DNA from: Desulfobacterales bacterium HSG2
GTDB lineage: Bacteria; Desulfobacterota; Desulfobacteria; Desulfobacterales; 4be13
DNA length: 64,000 nt
NCBI GenBank assembly: GCA_030378035.1
Contig: JAUCGI010000003.1
Location: 1 to 64,000, forward strand
Reading direction: 5' to 3'
The notes under the pieces are model-generated. The model had not been told where the DNA came from and ran no database searches. It was given only the letters and a program-made list of their open reading frames with translations. Every line of letters starts with the position of its first letter. Within the stretch, counting starts at the first letter, position 1. This document shows, in pieces, positions 7,669 to 15,467 of the stretch. Position numbers and translations under genes: made by a program.

Positions 7669-10158
7669 ATGACTCCAAAAACGTATGAATCATTAAGAAA
7701 CGAGCTAATCGGCCTCCTGAAAAAAGCCGCTGCTCTCGATGCCGTCAGAGAGGAGACCCGGAACACCCTCCTCCTGATTTGCAAAAGAACTCTGGAAAAC
7801 CAATTTGAAATCGTCCTCGCGGGTGAGTTCCAGGGAGGGAAATCGACCACTTTCAACACGCTCTGCGACGGCCGGGAACTGAGTCCCGCGGGATCGGGGA
7901 TCAAGACCAGCGGCTGCATTGTCTCTGCCCAGAACATCTCCTCTCCGGATGAGCCGGAGAAAGCGTTGATCTCGTGGCGAAGCTCGGCGGATCTGATCGC
8001 CGGATTTTCGGACCTGCTTCTCCCGCATCTGCAAAGCCTTCTCCCCGAACGCTTTGGAAAGGTGAGCGCTTCGGAGCTCGGCCGCGTGATAAACCTGGAG
8101 AGAAAAGCAGACCGCCGACTCGTTGCCAAAGCCGCAGACCAGGAATGGCAGGTCTGGGAGAAGAACAAAGCAGGATATGACCCTGAACAGAAAGGGACTC
8201 TTGACATCCTCCGGGCCGCCACCCTTGTGACGCACTATTACGCAGATGAACTTCTGAATCAGTTGCGCCAAAGAGACGAATTCAGCTTGGAAGAGGTCAG
8301 AAAGATGATGGTCTTTCCCAAAGACTGGGAAGAACGCTGGATGAACAAAGACCCTGCCGGGTTCCGCATCGGAGAAGTCCTTTTCACCTTTATCCACAAC
8401 ATCCGCCTCAGACTCCGCTCGGATAACCTGGGACGCCTCGGATGTGTGCTGACAGACTGCCCCGGCCTTTTCGCCAGCCGGTGGGACACCGAGGCGGCCA
8501 GACGGGCCATGTTCAGTGCGGACGCCATCCTGTACCTCTTTGACGGATCCCGGACCATGAAACTGTCTGATCTGAGGGCGCTTCAGTTTGTCCGACAGAA
8601 CGGCATGGAGTACAAGCTGTTTTACGGCTGCAACATGCGAAGCCACACCTTTGAAGAGAGCAGACGTATTCTGAGTTCCACCGTCACCCTCCTGAAAAAC
8701 AACGGATTTCAGGTCCGGGAGGATGAGTTCGCCCTGTTCCACGCATTGCTGGCCCTGCACTCGGTTCAGGGGCAGCGATTCATCACCGGGGCTTTGGACA
8801 AATTCACTGAGAAACGACTCGGCGAATCCCGTGAAGACGCGGGAAAGAGACTTGGCAAAACGATTTCCCAGCAGTTGTCCATTCTGGATATGAATGAGGA
8901 TTACAGGGGGCTGGACGCATCCTCCCTCGAATCTGCCAGAGAAGCGAGCGGCCTGGATCAGTTAACGGAGATGGTCGAAAAGACCGTTGTCCGGAAAAAA
9001 GCGAAGGCCGTTCTCATTGACAACGGCTCACAGATGGCCGCCAACTGTCTCCTGGAAGCGGAAGGCGCTTTGCGCACCCGTGAAGAGACCGCGTTTAAGA
9101 AGGAGAAGGAGTTTCGGCAAAATGTGGAACTTGCGGAGAGATCGCTCAGAAAGTTTGAGTCGGACTGCTTCTACATCCTCAGAAGAATGGAGGACGAAGG
9201 CCCGGATTATATGCTGGCAAACGATATATGGGACAGGCTGGAGAGACGCAGAGACGATTTGTGCGGAAAAACGACGGAAAGAATATATAAGGAAGTGGTG
9301 AGCAGCTTCTCCGTATCCCTGTTCGTAGAAAGGAAATTTAAGGACAAACTCATCGGAATCATTAAGGAAGAGATTGATGACATGTTTGCAGAGGTGATCC
9401 ATTCATGGACCGCTGAGATAAAGGACGGCAAAAATGTCATTTATAATGCCCAGATTGTGCGAAGGATCAGGACAACCAGCAGGGAGATGAAGGAGATATG
9501 GGAGAAATCCGGGCTTCCTGAGATGAATCTTTTGTCAGGAATAACGCTTCCCGAATTTTCGGGAAACCTGGAATTGGACAATGCAAGAATATTTCAGGAG
9601 TTGGAAAAGGGACAGCACTTTGACAATGTCAGGTATAACGCCATTCTGGCGACAGGCGGACTGACTGGCGCATTTACCGCGGCATCCGGTATTCTTGTCG
9701 CCGTGTTTGTGCTGATTACCCGGCTTTTCTGGGTAAGAATCATCACCGTTGTCGGATTGCTGGTGAATATTATCCTCATGTTTCTGACCCGCGGGATGGT
9801 GGAGAAGGGTATGAAAGAGGAGATTCAGCAGAGGCTTTCACCGACGATTGACACCCTGTTTTATGAAGTCAGAGAGGATGTCAAAAAGGAATTTCAGGGA
9901 TTTTCAGCGGGTATCCGGGAGTTATACACGCATGTTTTTTCAGCGGCTGTCAACAGGCCCCAGCAGATATTTGAAGAGCGAAAAGCCGGGGCCGAAGCGG
10001 ATTTCAGAAAGAGCCGGGAAGAGCGCCAGTCCATCGCCGGGGAGGCAAAACGGATCCGGGAAGAACGGATCCGTCCGTTGCGGGTAGCCTTACAGGAATT
10101 CGTCTCCAAAGCGGCAGAGGATGATCAGGATGCGGGGGATAACGCCCATGGCTTTTAA
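7669..10158 (+). CDS. Dynamin-like GTPase with C-terminal membrane helices
   Basis: About 829 residues from ATG 7669; an in-frame TTG at 7621 directly after the PIN gene stop would add 16 residues, and neither start has a strong ribosome-binding site. The GTPase domain has G1 AGEFQGGKST (residues 51-60), a G2 threonine in GIKTSG, and G3 TDCPG within a conserved hydrophobic strand; a canonical G4 NKxD is not obvious. A long helical middle region is followed by two predicted membrane helices at about 655-710 and a charged coiled coil. The layout matches bacterial dynamin-like proteins, which bind and remodel membranes; some act in phage defence or stress. Context, between toxin genes and RloAB, fits a defence role but does not prove it. 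Confidence 0.72.
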   Translation: MTPKTYESLRNELIGLLKKAAALDAVREETRNTLLLICKRTLENQFEIVLAGEFQGGKSTTFNTLCDGRELSPAGSGIKTSGCIVSAQNISSPDEPEKALISWRSSADLIAGFSDLLLPHLQSLLPERFGKVSASELGRVINLERKADRRLVAKAADQEWQVWEKNKAGYDPEQKGTLDILRAATLVTHYYADELLNQLRQRDEFSLEEVRKMMVFPKDWEERWMNKDPAGFRIGEVLFTFIHNIRLRLRSDNLGRLGCVLTDCPGLFASRWDTEAARRAMFSADAILYLFDGSRTMKLSDLRALQFVRQNGMEYKLFYGCNMRSHTFEESRRILSSTVTLLKNNGFQVREDEFALFHALLALHSVQGQRFITGALDKFTEKRLGESREDAGKRLGKTISQQLSILDMNEDYRGLDASSLESAREASGLDQLTEMVEKTVVRKKAKAVLIDNGSQMAANCLLEAEGALRTREETAFKKEKEFRQNVELAERSLRKFESDCFYILRRMEDEGPDYMLANDIWDRLERRRDDLCGKTTERIYKEVVSSFSVSLFVERKFKDKLIGIIKEEIDDMFAEVIHSWTAEIKDGKNVIYNAQIVRRIRTTSREMKEIWEKSGLPEMNLLSGITLPEFSGNLELDNARIFQELEKGQHFDNVRYNAILATGGLTGAFTAASGILVAVFVLITRLFWVRIITVVGLLVNIILMFLTRGMVEKGMKEEIQQRLSPTIDTLFYEVREDVKKEFQGFSAGIRELYTHVFSAAVNRPQQIFEERKAGAEADFRKSREERQSIAGEAKRIREERIRPLRVALQEFVSKAAEDDQDAGDNAHGF

Positions 10159-10383
10159 GACTCCTGTTTCGGAGTTTCCGTCACGGACAGCGCCGGCGAG
10201 GATGCCCTGGAAGAAGCCTGCGCCGTATATAAGAATGAGGCCCGGAACGTCGATTCCGATTATTCTCCCGAAGTGGCCGCGGCCATAGCCGACAGACTGC
10301 CGCGCCTCTCCCATAGGCTTGTCTTACGCGGAGAGTGGCATTCGCGTTGGGAAGCCGGAGATGAAACTCAGGTTGAAGGATAG
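10159..10383 (+). other. Open reading frame continuing in frame after the GTPase stop
   Basis: Directly after the TAA at 10156-10158 the same frame stays open for 74 codons (SVTDSAGEDALEEACAVYKN..., PEVAAAIADRLPRLSHRL) to a TAG at 10381-10383. The composition is protein-like, and there is no ATG, GTG or TTG with a ribosome-binding site. It may be the tail of the GTPase cut off by a nonsense mutation, a remnant of a separate small gene, or a readthrough extension. No family is recognised. Confidence 0.4.
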
Positions 10384-10410
10384 CGGATACTTACTTAGTT
10401 AGACCAGATT

Positions 10411-11061
10411 TTATAGTCCTCTCAGAGCATCAGGTAGTTGTGACGGTAGTGCTTTGGCGGCAATGGCTTTCCACAATCTGTAAACATGACTTGTGTTCTT
10501 CTCGGGATTATAAGCATTGACAACTGTCCTGTCTAATGTTTCCGCCCGGATACAGGCATCACGCACAGAGTTAAGAGGGTAATCCGTTTCTTTAAGGCGA
10601 GTTTTATTATACTCTCCCAATACCGTGCGTAAGGCTGACTCCGTTTCTCTGGCATTGGAGAGAGAGACAACCTCGGCTTCCTCCACATGATGAAGCAACA
10701 GCCAAAGTTCAAAACAGGGTTTGCTTAAGGCAACACAAACACCGCGTCGTTCAGCTTCCTCAATGGCTTGGATAAAACCTTTGAAATGATTACCTTGTGT
10801 ACAGTGATCCGTGTCGAGCAACATCCACAGTTCATCGTCGTCTTCGCACTCAAATTCCAGCAACCTCCCCAGCACATATTTCGCCACGGAGGAACCATCC
10901 TGAGTCGATACAACATGAACCTGTACTCGTGTGATATTGAAAAAACTGAAATATTGCCTGGGAGCAAAAGTATCGTCACAGGCCACAATAAACAAACGAT
11001 CATCACGAAAATCCGCCTGCTCCCGATCCAATGGTCTGGGTTTGCGTTGAATAAGGCTCAT
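10411..11061 (-). CDS. rloB: RloB-family protein (TOPRIM-like partner of RloA)
   Basis: 216 residues with the RloB family pattern: an N-terminal strand RLFIVACDD, an acidic LLDTDHC motif (D83-T-D85) like the metal site of TOPRIM-type nucleases, and the diagnostic SKPCFELWLLLHH block (residues 113-125). The start codon overlaps the rloA stop by four bases (ATGA), so the two are translationally coupled. RloA/RloB pairs were first noted inside type I restriction loci and are treated as an ATPase-nuclease defence pair; the molecular action is not settled. No restriction subunits lie beside it here. Both genes are intact, and they face the GTPase gene tail to tail. Confidence 0.82.
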   Translation of the reverse strand: MSLIQRKPRPLDREQADFRDDRLFIVACDDTFAPRQYFSFFNITRVQVHVVSTQDGSSVAKYVLGRLLEFECEDDDELWMLLDTDHCTQGNHFKGFIQAIEEAERRGVCVALSKPCFELWLLLHHVEEAEVVSLSNARETESALRTVLGEYNKTRLKETDYPLNSVRDACIRAETLDRTVVNAYNPEKNTSHVYRLWKAIAAKALPSQLPDALRGL

Positions 11062-12425
11062 TTTGTCTCTTTCAATAATTGTTCAAGATTACCCAGAAAC
11101 GGAATCGCACTGAAACGCCCCTGCAAATAATGTTTGCGAATGTCCGAATCTTCTCTGGGCTTAAACTCTGACAGAGAATACAGGTGTGTGGCTCCGTCCG
11201 GGTCTTTGTCAGCAAACCAGATTTCATCCCGACGCAATAAGTCCGAATCCAACAAATTGGATTCATGAGTTGTGACAATAATCTGTCGCTGCTCATCAGT
11301 ACGGGATTTGAGAAAAAAGTCCAAAAACTTCCACGCCAACATCGGGTGCATACTGCGATCAATCTCATCAATAAAATACACAGCGTTTCTGTTGTGCGAA
11401 TGATGCAGAGCGGGGATTAAATTCAGCAATCTGCGTGTTCCGTCTGATTCTTCGGAAAAATTCAGCCTGACGGATTGTTCCGTCTGATGTTTGTGATCAG
11501 CCTGAACGGTTAAACGATAGTAATGGTTTTTATCGCTTCGCTCAATGAGGAATTCTTCATCTGTCCCACTCCCAAGCGTAACTGATGTTTTCCCCTTTTC
11601 ATCATTCATACCGTTGAACAAACGGGAAATTACCGATTCGGGCAACAAATTACGCAAAGTCTCTTCGGTAATCTCCTGCTTTTGCGTCTTGATCGCATCC
11701 ACGCCTGTAGCGGACGCTTTTAGAAAAGTCCCGGCAAATTCCCGAAATGCCGAATCACGGGCTAGCATAGTCCCAACTGGTGCAAATGGTTCATTTGGAG
11801 CTATCAGTGTCAGACTCTCCTCAAACCAAGCCAGGACAGAGGAGATTTCCTCACCATAATCATCCTCATCCAGGTTTGCCCGGATTGTGGCCAGGAAAGT
11901 CTGATTATGAGGCCCGCCAACGGTCACAAGTGCCGCGAATTTGTCACTGACATTCTTATCGTCTGTTTCAATGATGACTTTGCCATCCTCATTCCTGATG
12001 CGTTCATACAATACTTTTTCCTGCTGGCCGATGACCAGCACCAGCGATTCTTCAGTAATGTATTTATCAGTAACTGCACAGGTAAATCGATAGAGCTTGT
12101 CCTGAGCAATGAATTGCAGATCAAAACGAGTCGGCCGGGCAGAGGTGTTTTCCGCAAAACGAAAATTTTCTCGGCCGGTGTCGTTGTTTTTTTTGCGTGT
12201 ATTTAAAACGATCTCTTTCAGATAACGCAATGCTTTGAACAGGTTGGACTTTCCCGCACCGTTCGCACCGTAAAGCACGGAAGTTCTCAGTATGTGAGCT
12301 GTCACGTCCGGAACGGAGATAACATGTGTCAGATGATTAGAAGACAGGCGTTTGTCGGCAACCATGGAAAAGGTTTCTTCGGCATTGAAAGAACGAAAAT
12401 TGGCAATGGAAAATAATACAATCAT
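11058..12425 (-). CDS. rloA: RloA-family AAA ATPase
   Basis: 455 residues, SMC/RecF-like ATPase of the AAA_15/21 group. Walker A is GANGAGKS (residues 53-60) after the typical N-terminus FSIANFRSFN. Walker B is AVYFIDEID near residue 350, followed by the switch region IIVTTHESNLL. The family uses ATP to sense or thread a target and to control its partner, RloB, whose start overlaps this stop. The upstream flank has been replaced by the remnant of a RelE-type toxin that ends at this start codon, so the native promoter may be lost or shifted. Confidence 0.85.
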   Translation of the reverse strand: MIVLFSIANFRSFNAEETFSMVADKRLSSNHLTHVISVPDVTAHILRTSVLYGANGAGKSNLFKALRYLKEIVLNTRKKNNDTGRENFRFAENTSARPTRFDLQFIAQDKLYRFTCAVTDKYITEESLVLVIGQQEKVLYERIRNEDGKVIIETDDKNVSDKFAALVTVGGPHNQTFLATIRANLDEDDYGEEISSVLAWFEESLTLIAPNEPFAPVGTMLARDSAFREFAGTFLKASATGVDAIKTQKQEITEETLRNLLPESVISRLFNGMNDEKGKTSVTLGSGTDEEFLIERSDKNHYYRLTVQADHKHQTEQSVRLNFSEESDGTRRLLNLIPALHHSHNRNAVYFIDEIDRSMHPMLAWKFLDFFLKSRTDEQRQIIVTTHESNLLDSDLLRRDEIWFADKDPDGATHLYSLSEFKPREDSDIRKHYLQGRFSAIPFLGNLEQLLKETK

Positions 12426-12573
12426 AATGACCCTTTAGAGTTTTTTCACCTATTAACTTGGTATTTGAAAGAATTGCCGGAATATGCTCCGTTATAATAG
12501 CTTCCCGCAGATTCGGACCGAGTTTTTTCAAATCCTTTTTAATCCGCGGATGATATTCGTCTCTTTACGTCAT
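12426..12573 (-). pseudogene. N-terminal remnant of a RelE-type toxin
   Basis: Reading leftward from ATG 12573-12571 gives M-T-stop, after which the open frame shows DEYHPRIKKDLKKLGPNLRE and AIITEHIPAILSNTKLI, the typical N-terminal half of a RelE/ParE toxin. The first codons carry a nonsense or frameshift change and the second half is missing, cut at the rloA start. The ATG overlaps the stop of the antitoxin fragment (TGA 12572-12570), the usual arrangement of a toxin-antitoxin pair. Confidence 0.55.
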
Positions 12574-12705
12574 ATGTCAAAAACCTCATCCCGTGTCAGA
12601 AATCTGACTCTTCCGAGTTCAAGGTCTTTTTCCCGTTCCAGCAACCCTTTCCCCTCCTCTGTAAGAAGAAGATACAAAGTTTCAATCTCTCTGCGAACTC
12701 GTTCA
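12570..12705 (-). pseudogene. C-terminal remnant of an antitoxin-like protein
   Basis: One frame here reads REIETLYLLLTEEGKGLLER and EKDLELGRVRFLTRDEVFDI before a TGA overlapping the RelE remnant's ATG. The position and overlap make it the tail of that toxin's antitoxin. Its N-terminal half has been replaced by the start of a PIN-domain gene in another frame. The antitoxin family is not recognised. Confidence 0.4.
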
Positions 12706-12814
12706 CAACCGCGCCCGGTATCCACATCTCGCCGAACATTTCGGGAAGCCAGTCGAACACGCCGATACGGTGTGGGCAAAGCAGAGGCGATGTGTCGCTC
12801 ACGGCGTCAGACAT
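12596..12814 (-). pseudogene. Truncated DUF3368-type PIN toxin
   Basis: From ATG 12814 the frame reads MSDAVSDTSPLLCPHRIGVF, then LPEMFGEMWIPGAVVNEF, the N-terminal third of a DUF3368 PIN-like protein with the first aspartate (SDTSPL). After VVNEF the sequence passes into an unrelated antitoxin tail, so the catalytic C-terminal part is missing. It overlaps the upstream UPF0175 gene by eight bases, the usual order of antitoxin then toxin. Confidence 0.6.
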
Positions 12815-13070
12815 TTCCGCCCTCCAAATCATTCAGTTCGGATTCAAAGGGAGAAACTCTGTGGCGTCCCAGAGCCGACAGGAATTCCACGCGGGACATG
12901 CCTGCAAGATCGGCAGCCCGACCGGATGAGAGACGTCCGAGTTCATAAAGCTTCACGGCAGCCAGCATGCGGATCTCATCGGCAAAACTTTTCTCATCGG
13001 TTTTCTCAGCCAGCAACACTTTCTGCGGTATGCTGATTATACAGTTTCCGTCCGTCTCCCAACAAGCCAC
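12807..13070 (-). CDS. UPF0175-family antitoxin
   Basis: 87 residues with the UPF0175 signature: IISIPQKVLLAEKTDEKSFA, then MLAAVKLYELGRLSSGRAAD and LAGMSRVEFLSALGRHRVSP. The family contains a small helix-turn-helix-like segment and usually precedes a DUF3368 PIN toxin, which it neutralises and autoregulates. Here the toxin is truncated, so the antitoxin appears orphaned. The first seven residues before CIISIP are unusual, and the true start could be slightly internal. Confidence 0.72.
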   Translation of the reverse strand: MACWETDGNCIISIPQKVLLAEKTDEKSFADEIRMLAAVKLYELGRLSSGRAADLAGMSRVEFLSALGRHRVSPFESELNDLEGGNV

Positions 13071-13548
13071 TTTGAGAAACGGCTCCGCCGCTTACGACGA
13101 TGATTTTATCCCCGAAAACGGGGTTTTAAGTCGGCTTTCCCTCCGGTTTCCCGGAAGTTTGTCCGCAAGTCCGCAGCCATGTCCGTTTCGCGCACCGGCT
13201 CCATATTTTAACCTGAACCTTAACTGTATAATATCCTCATACACCAAGCCGGAAACTGCCACCTTTCGTTTCATTCCTATACTGTTTAAATATATGCTGT
13301 CAAGCTTTTTCTGAAAAAAAATAGTAAAGTCTGCCCGAGGGTTCAATTTGACGCGTTTCTGAGTTCACACTTTTCAGTTCACAGTCCCGCCTTCAGTCGG
13401 CACAATAAACTTAAAAGTGCAAACTGTTTTTCGGACAAAATAAAGGATGCCGAATTTTTCACACCCTTCCGACCCTTTTCTGACATTTTTTTCACTGCCG
13501 ACATGTCAGCTAGCTTCGGGATCAGAGCGGACAGGAGCATATGCCCTG
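13071..13548. other. Intergenic stretch with a degenerate repeat copy
   Basis: 478 bp lie between the UPF0175 gene and the decahaem cytochrome, both on the minus strand. No convincing gene is present. The only structure I see is a degenerate inverted repeat (13363-13379 against 13408-13424, GTTCACACTTTT-type arms) followed by TAAAGGATGCC. It closely resembles the perfect palindromic element at 54895-55018. Confidence 0.5.
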
Positions 13549-15138
13549 TCAAAACCTCGGAGGTCTTACCTGCCGGTAAATTTCGGTTTTTTCCAAAAGT
13601 TTTCTCTTTTCACTTTCCGAAAGCAGCCGCATGGAAGGATAAACCGGGGGACTCGGCTTTGTCATGACAAGGTCCGGGCCTTGTCCCTCCCAAAGCCCGC
13701 CGCCCGCGGCCAAAGTCTGACCGTGACACGCCTCACAGTTGCGCCCCCGTCTTCGAATCGTGTGAGGGTAAAAGGGCATATATGCCCAGCCCGGACCGCT
13801 GCCGTCCCCCCGTTCCGGGACAACACTATCCAAAACAACCCGCCCGTTTCTGTCAACAAAGGAGATGCTGTACTGGTAGCGGGGCCTGAACGGGACAATG
13901 CGCGCTTTGCTGTCAACACCCAGCGTCAGATATTCCCACCGACGGAACCGCCACGCCAGAAACCAGGGACCCGGCCCGGGAACCGGTCCCAGGAAGCGTC
14001 CCTGCTCATCAAAACGGTTGGCAACATCAGCATCCCCCTGAAGCCGCCACAGACTCCACCGACTTAGGTTTTTCCTGTCATCTCTCAGCAGGCTGGGGCC
14101 GTAATCTGCAAACCCCCATGCTGAATGACAGCCCACACAGTGGATTTGGCTCATCTGAGTTATGGTATGGGCCGCCACGGATTTGTCAGGAACATGGCAG
14201 TTCCGGCAACGGGCACGGACCGCCTCCTGCTGACTTCCCGGCATATCTCCTCTCCCCATGACATCTCCCCTGTCGTGACAGTCCGTGCAAAGGATCCCCC
14301 GCTCAAAGTGAATATCCGGTTTCAGGCGATGATGATCCGTGAGATATGTTCGTTCCGGCAATACTCCGTTTCGTATGGGCGTTCTGTAGCTCTGATGATA
14401 ATCATGCTCAAAACGGCCCGCATAGTCCGCGCCCACGCGGGGGCCGTTGTGACAGTGAAGGCATTGCCGCACCGGAATCGGCCGACAGAATCTGTGCGCT
14501 GCCGGATATCCCCTCTTTCCCTTCATGATCCGATCTTTGCCGCGATACACGCCATCATTCTCATAAAGCAGATGGCAGGCGGCACAGCCCAGCCCCCGAT
14601 AGAATCCTCTCTTCCGGGGAGGCTCTGCGCCCGGATGACAGGAGAGACACTTCCGACGCAGGAGGTCATCCGCGAGGTCTGCGGGCGACTGGACGACCCG
14701 CGGACTCGCCGGCAGCGTTCCGAGACTTTCATGCGCGGAAGCGGAATATCGGGGCGTCGGGTCCGGCTGCGCTCCCCACAGGTAACGTGTCTGGCTGATT
14801 ATGCCGGCCAGAGTGTAATGCAGGGAGTTTCTGAAATCGGATATCTCTTTCTGATGACAGCCGGCGCAGAACATCTCTGCATGAGAGGATGCCGCGGGAT
14901 GGCGGATGACCGGATCATGGCTCGTCAGAGACCGGTGCCGGTTTTCCGGCAAAAGGTGGCACTGCTCACACGGGAATCCGTGATTCTCATCCAGTGTTTC
15001 GATTCCTTTGTGACAGGTTCGGCAGGATGAGAAATCTCCGACATTTTTCTTTATCCCCTGAACATCCGTATCCTCAGATCGGGAAAGAGGCGGTTGCCAA
15101 AGAACGAGAAGTATAAGAAGGAGAACAGATATTTTCAT
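13549..15138 (-). CDS. Exported decahaem c-type cytochrome
   Basis: 529 residues with a cleavable-looking signal peptide (hydrophobic residues 4-18). Ten CxxCH haem sites can be read: CRTCH, CEQCH, CAGCH, CLSCH, CAACH, CLHCH, CTDCH, CRNCH, CVGCH and CEACH. Nine lie in the N-terminal two thirds; a haem-free stretch (about residues 325-465) precedes the last. It should be periplasmic and carry electrons. It is the last gene of a minus-strand set with a dodecahaem cytochrome, cytochrome b and Rieske protein, so it probably accepts electrons from that quinol-oxidising complex. The exact family is not recognised; it shares the general plan of multihaem cytochromes in sulfate reducers. Confidence 0.88.
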   Translation of the reverse strand: MKISVLLLILLVLWQPPLSRSEDTDVQGIKKNVGDFSSCRTCHKGIETLDENHGFPCEQCHLLPENRHRSLTSHDPVIRHPAASSHAEMFCAGCHQKEISDFRNSLHYTLAGIISQTRYLWGAQPDPTPRYSASAHESLGTLPASPRVVQSPADLADDLLRRKCLSCHPGAEPPRKRGFYRGLGCAACHLLYENDGVYRGKDRIMKGKRGYPAAHRFCRPIPVRQCLHCHNGPRVGADYAGRFEHDYHQSYRTPIRNGVLPERTYLTDHHRLKPDIHFERGILCTDCHDRGDVMGRGDMPGSQQEAVRARCRNCHVPDKSVAAHTITQMSQIHCVGCHSAWGFADYGPSLLRDDRKNLSRWSLWRLQGDADVANRFDEQGRFLGPVPGPGPWFLAWRFRRWEYLTLGVDSKARIVPFRPRYQYSISFVDRNGRVVLDSVVPERGDGSGPGWAYMPFYPHTIRRRGRNCEACHGQTLAAGGGLWEGQGPDLVMTKPSPPVYPSMRLLSESEKRKLLEKTEIYRQVRPPRF

Positions 15139-15298
15139 TTTTAAATTGTTTCCATTTCCATAGTGGATGCCCTATACCATTTAATAGAGATTCATGTCAA
15201 GCTTTTTTTATTTCATCATCCGCTATGGGCTACAAAATTGGTCATAGAGCAATGTATCCTCAGAATGACGCTAACATCGCGACGGATATCCCCGGTAT

Positions 15299-15424
15299 CA
15301 TAAGTGTAAACTTAAAGATTTCTAAATCTCTTTATCTTTATCTTTATCTTTATCTTGCTCTTGCTCTTTATCCTGATAAAGAGCAAGAGCAAGATTAAGA
15401 TTAAGTCCTAAGTTTACACTTATG
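15299..15424. repeat. Simple-repeat hairpin between the two cytochrome genes
   Basis: Outer arms CATAAGTGTAAACTTA (15299-15314) and its complement (15409-15424) are perfect. Inside, CTTTAT/CTTGCT hexamers (15353-15372) pair perfectly with AGAGCA units (15375-15394) around a 2-base loop. It would form a long stem in RNA and could attenuate or stabilise the transcript between the dodecahaem and decahaem genes. The remainder of the 15139-15467 gap shows nothing. Confidence 0.8.
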
Positions 15425-15467
15425 TCCCCGGTATTTTGTGGGTCATGTCGGGATCAGCTTTTTTCGG

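Noticed and set aside
7705-8760. 351-codon minus-strand frame inside the GTPase gene
   Set aside because: It lies opposite the GTPase domain, whose G1 and G3 motifs are unmistakable, and its translation has no recognisable domain.
13092-13346. 84-codon minus-strand frame as a gene
   Set aside because: There is no ribosome-binding site or recognisable domain, and its composition matches the surrounding non-coding DNA.
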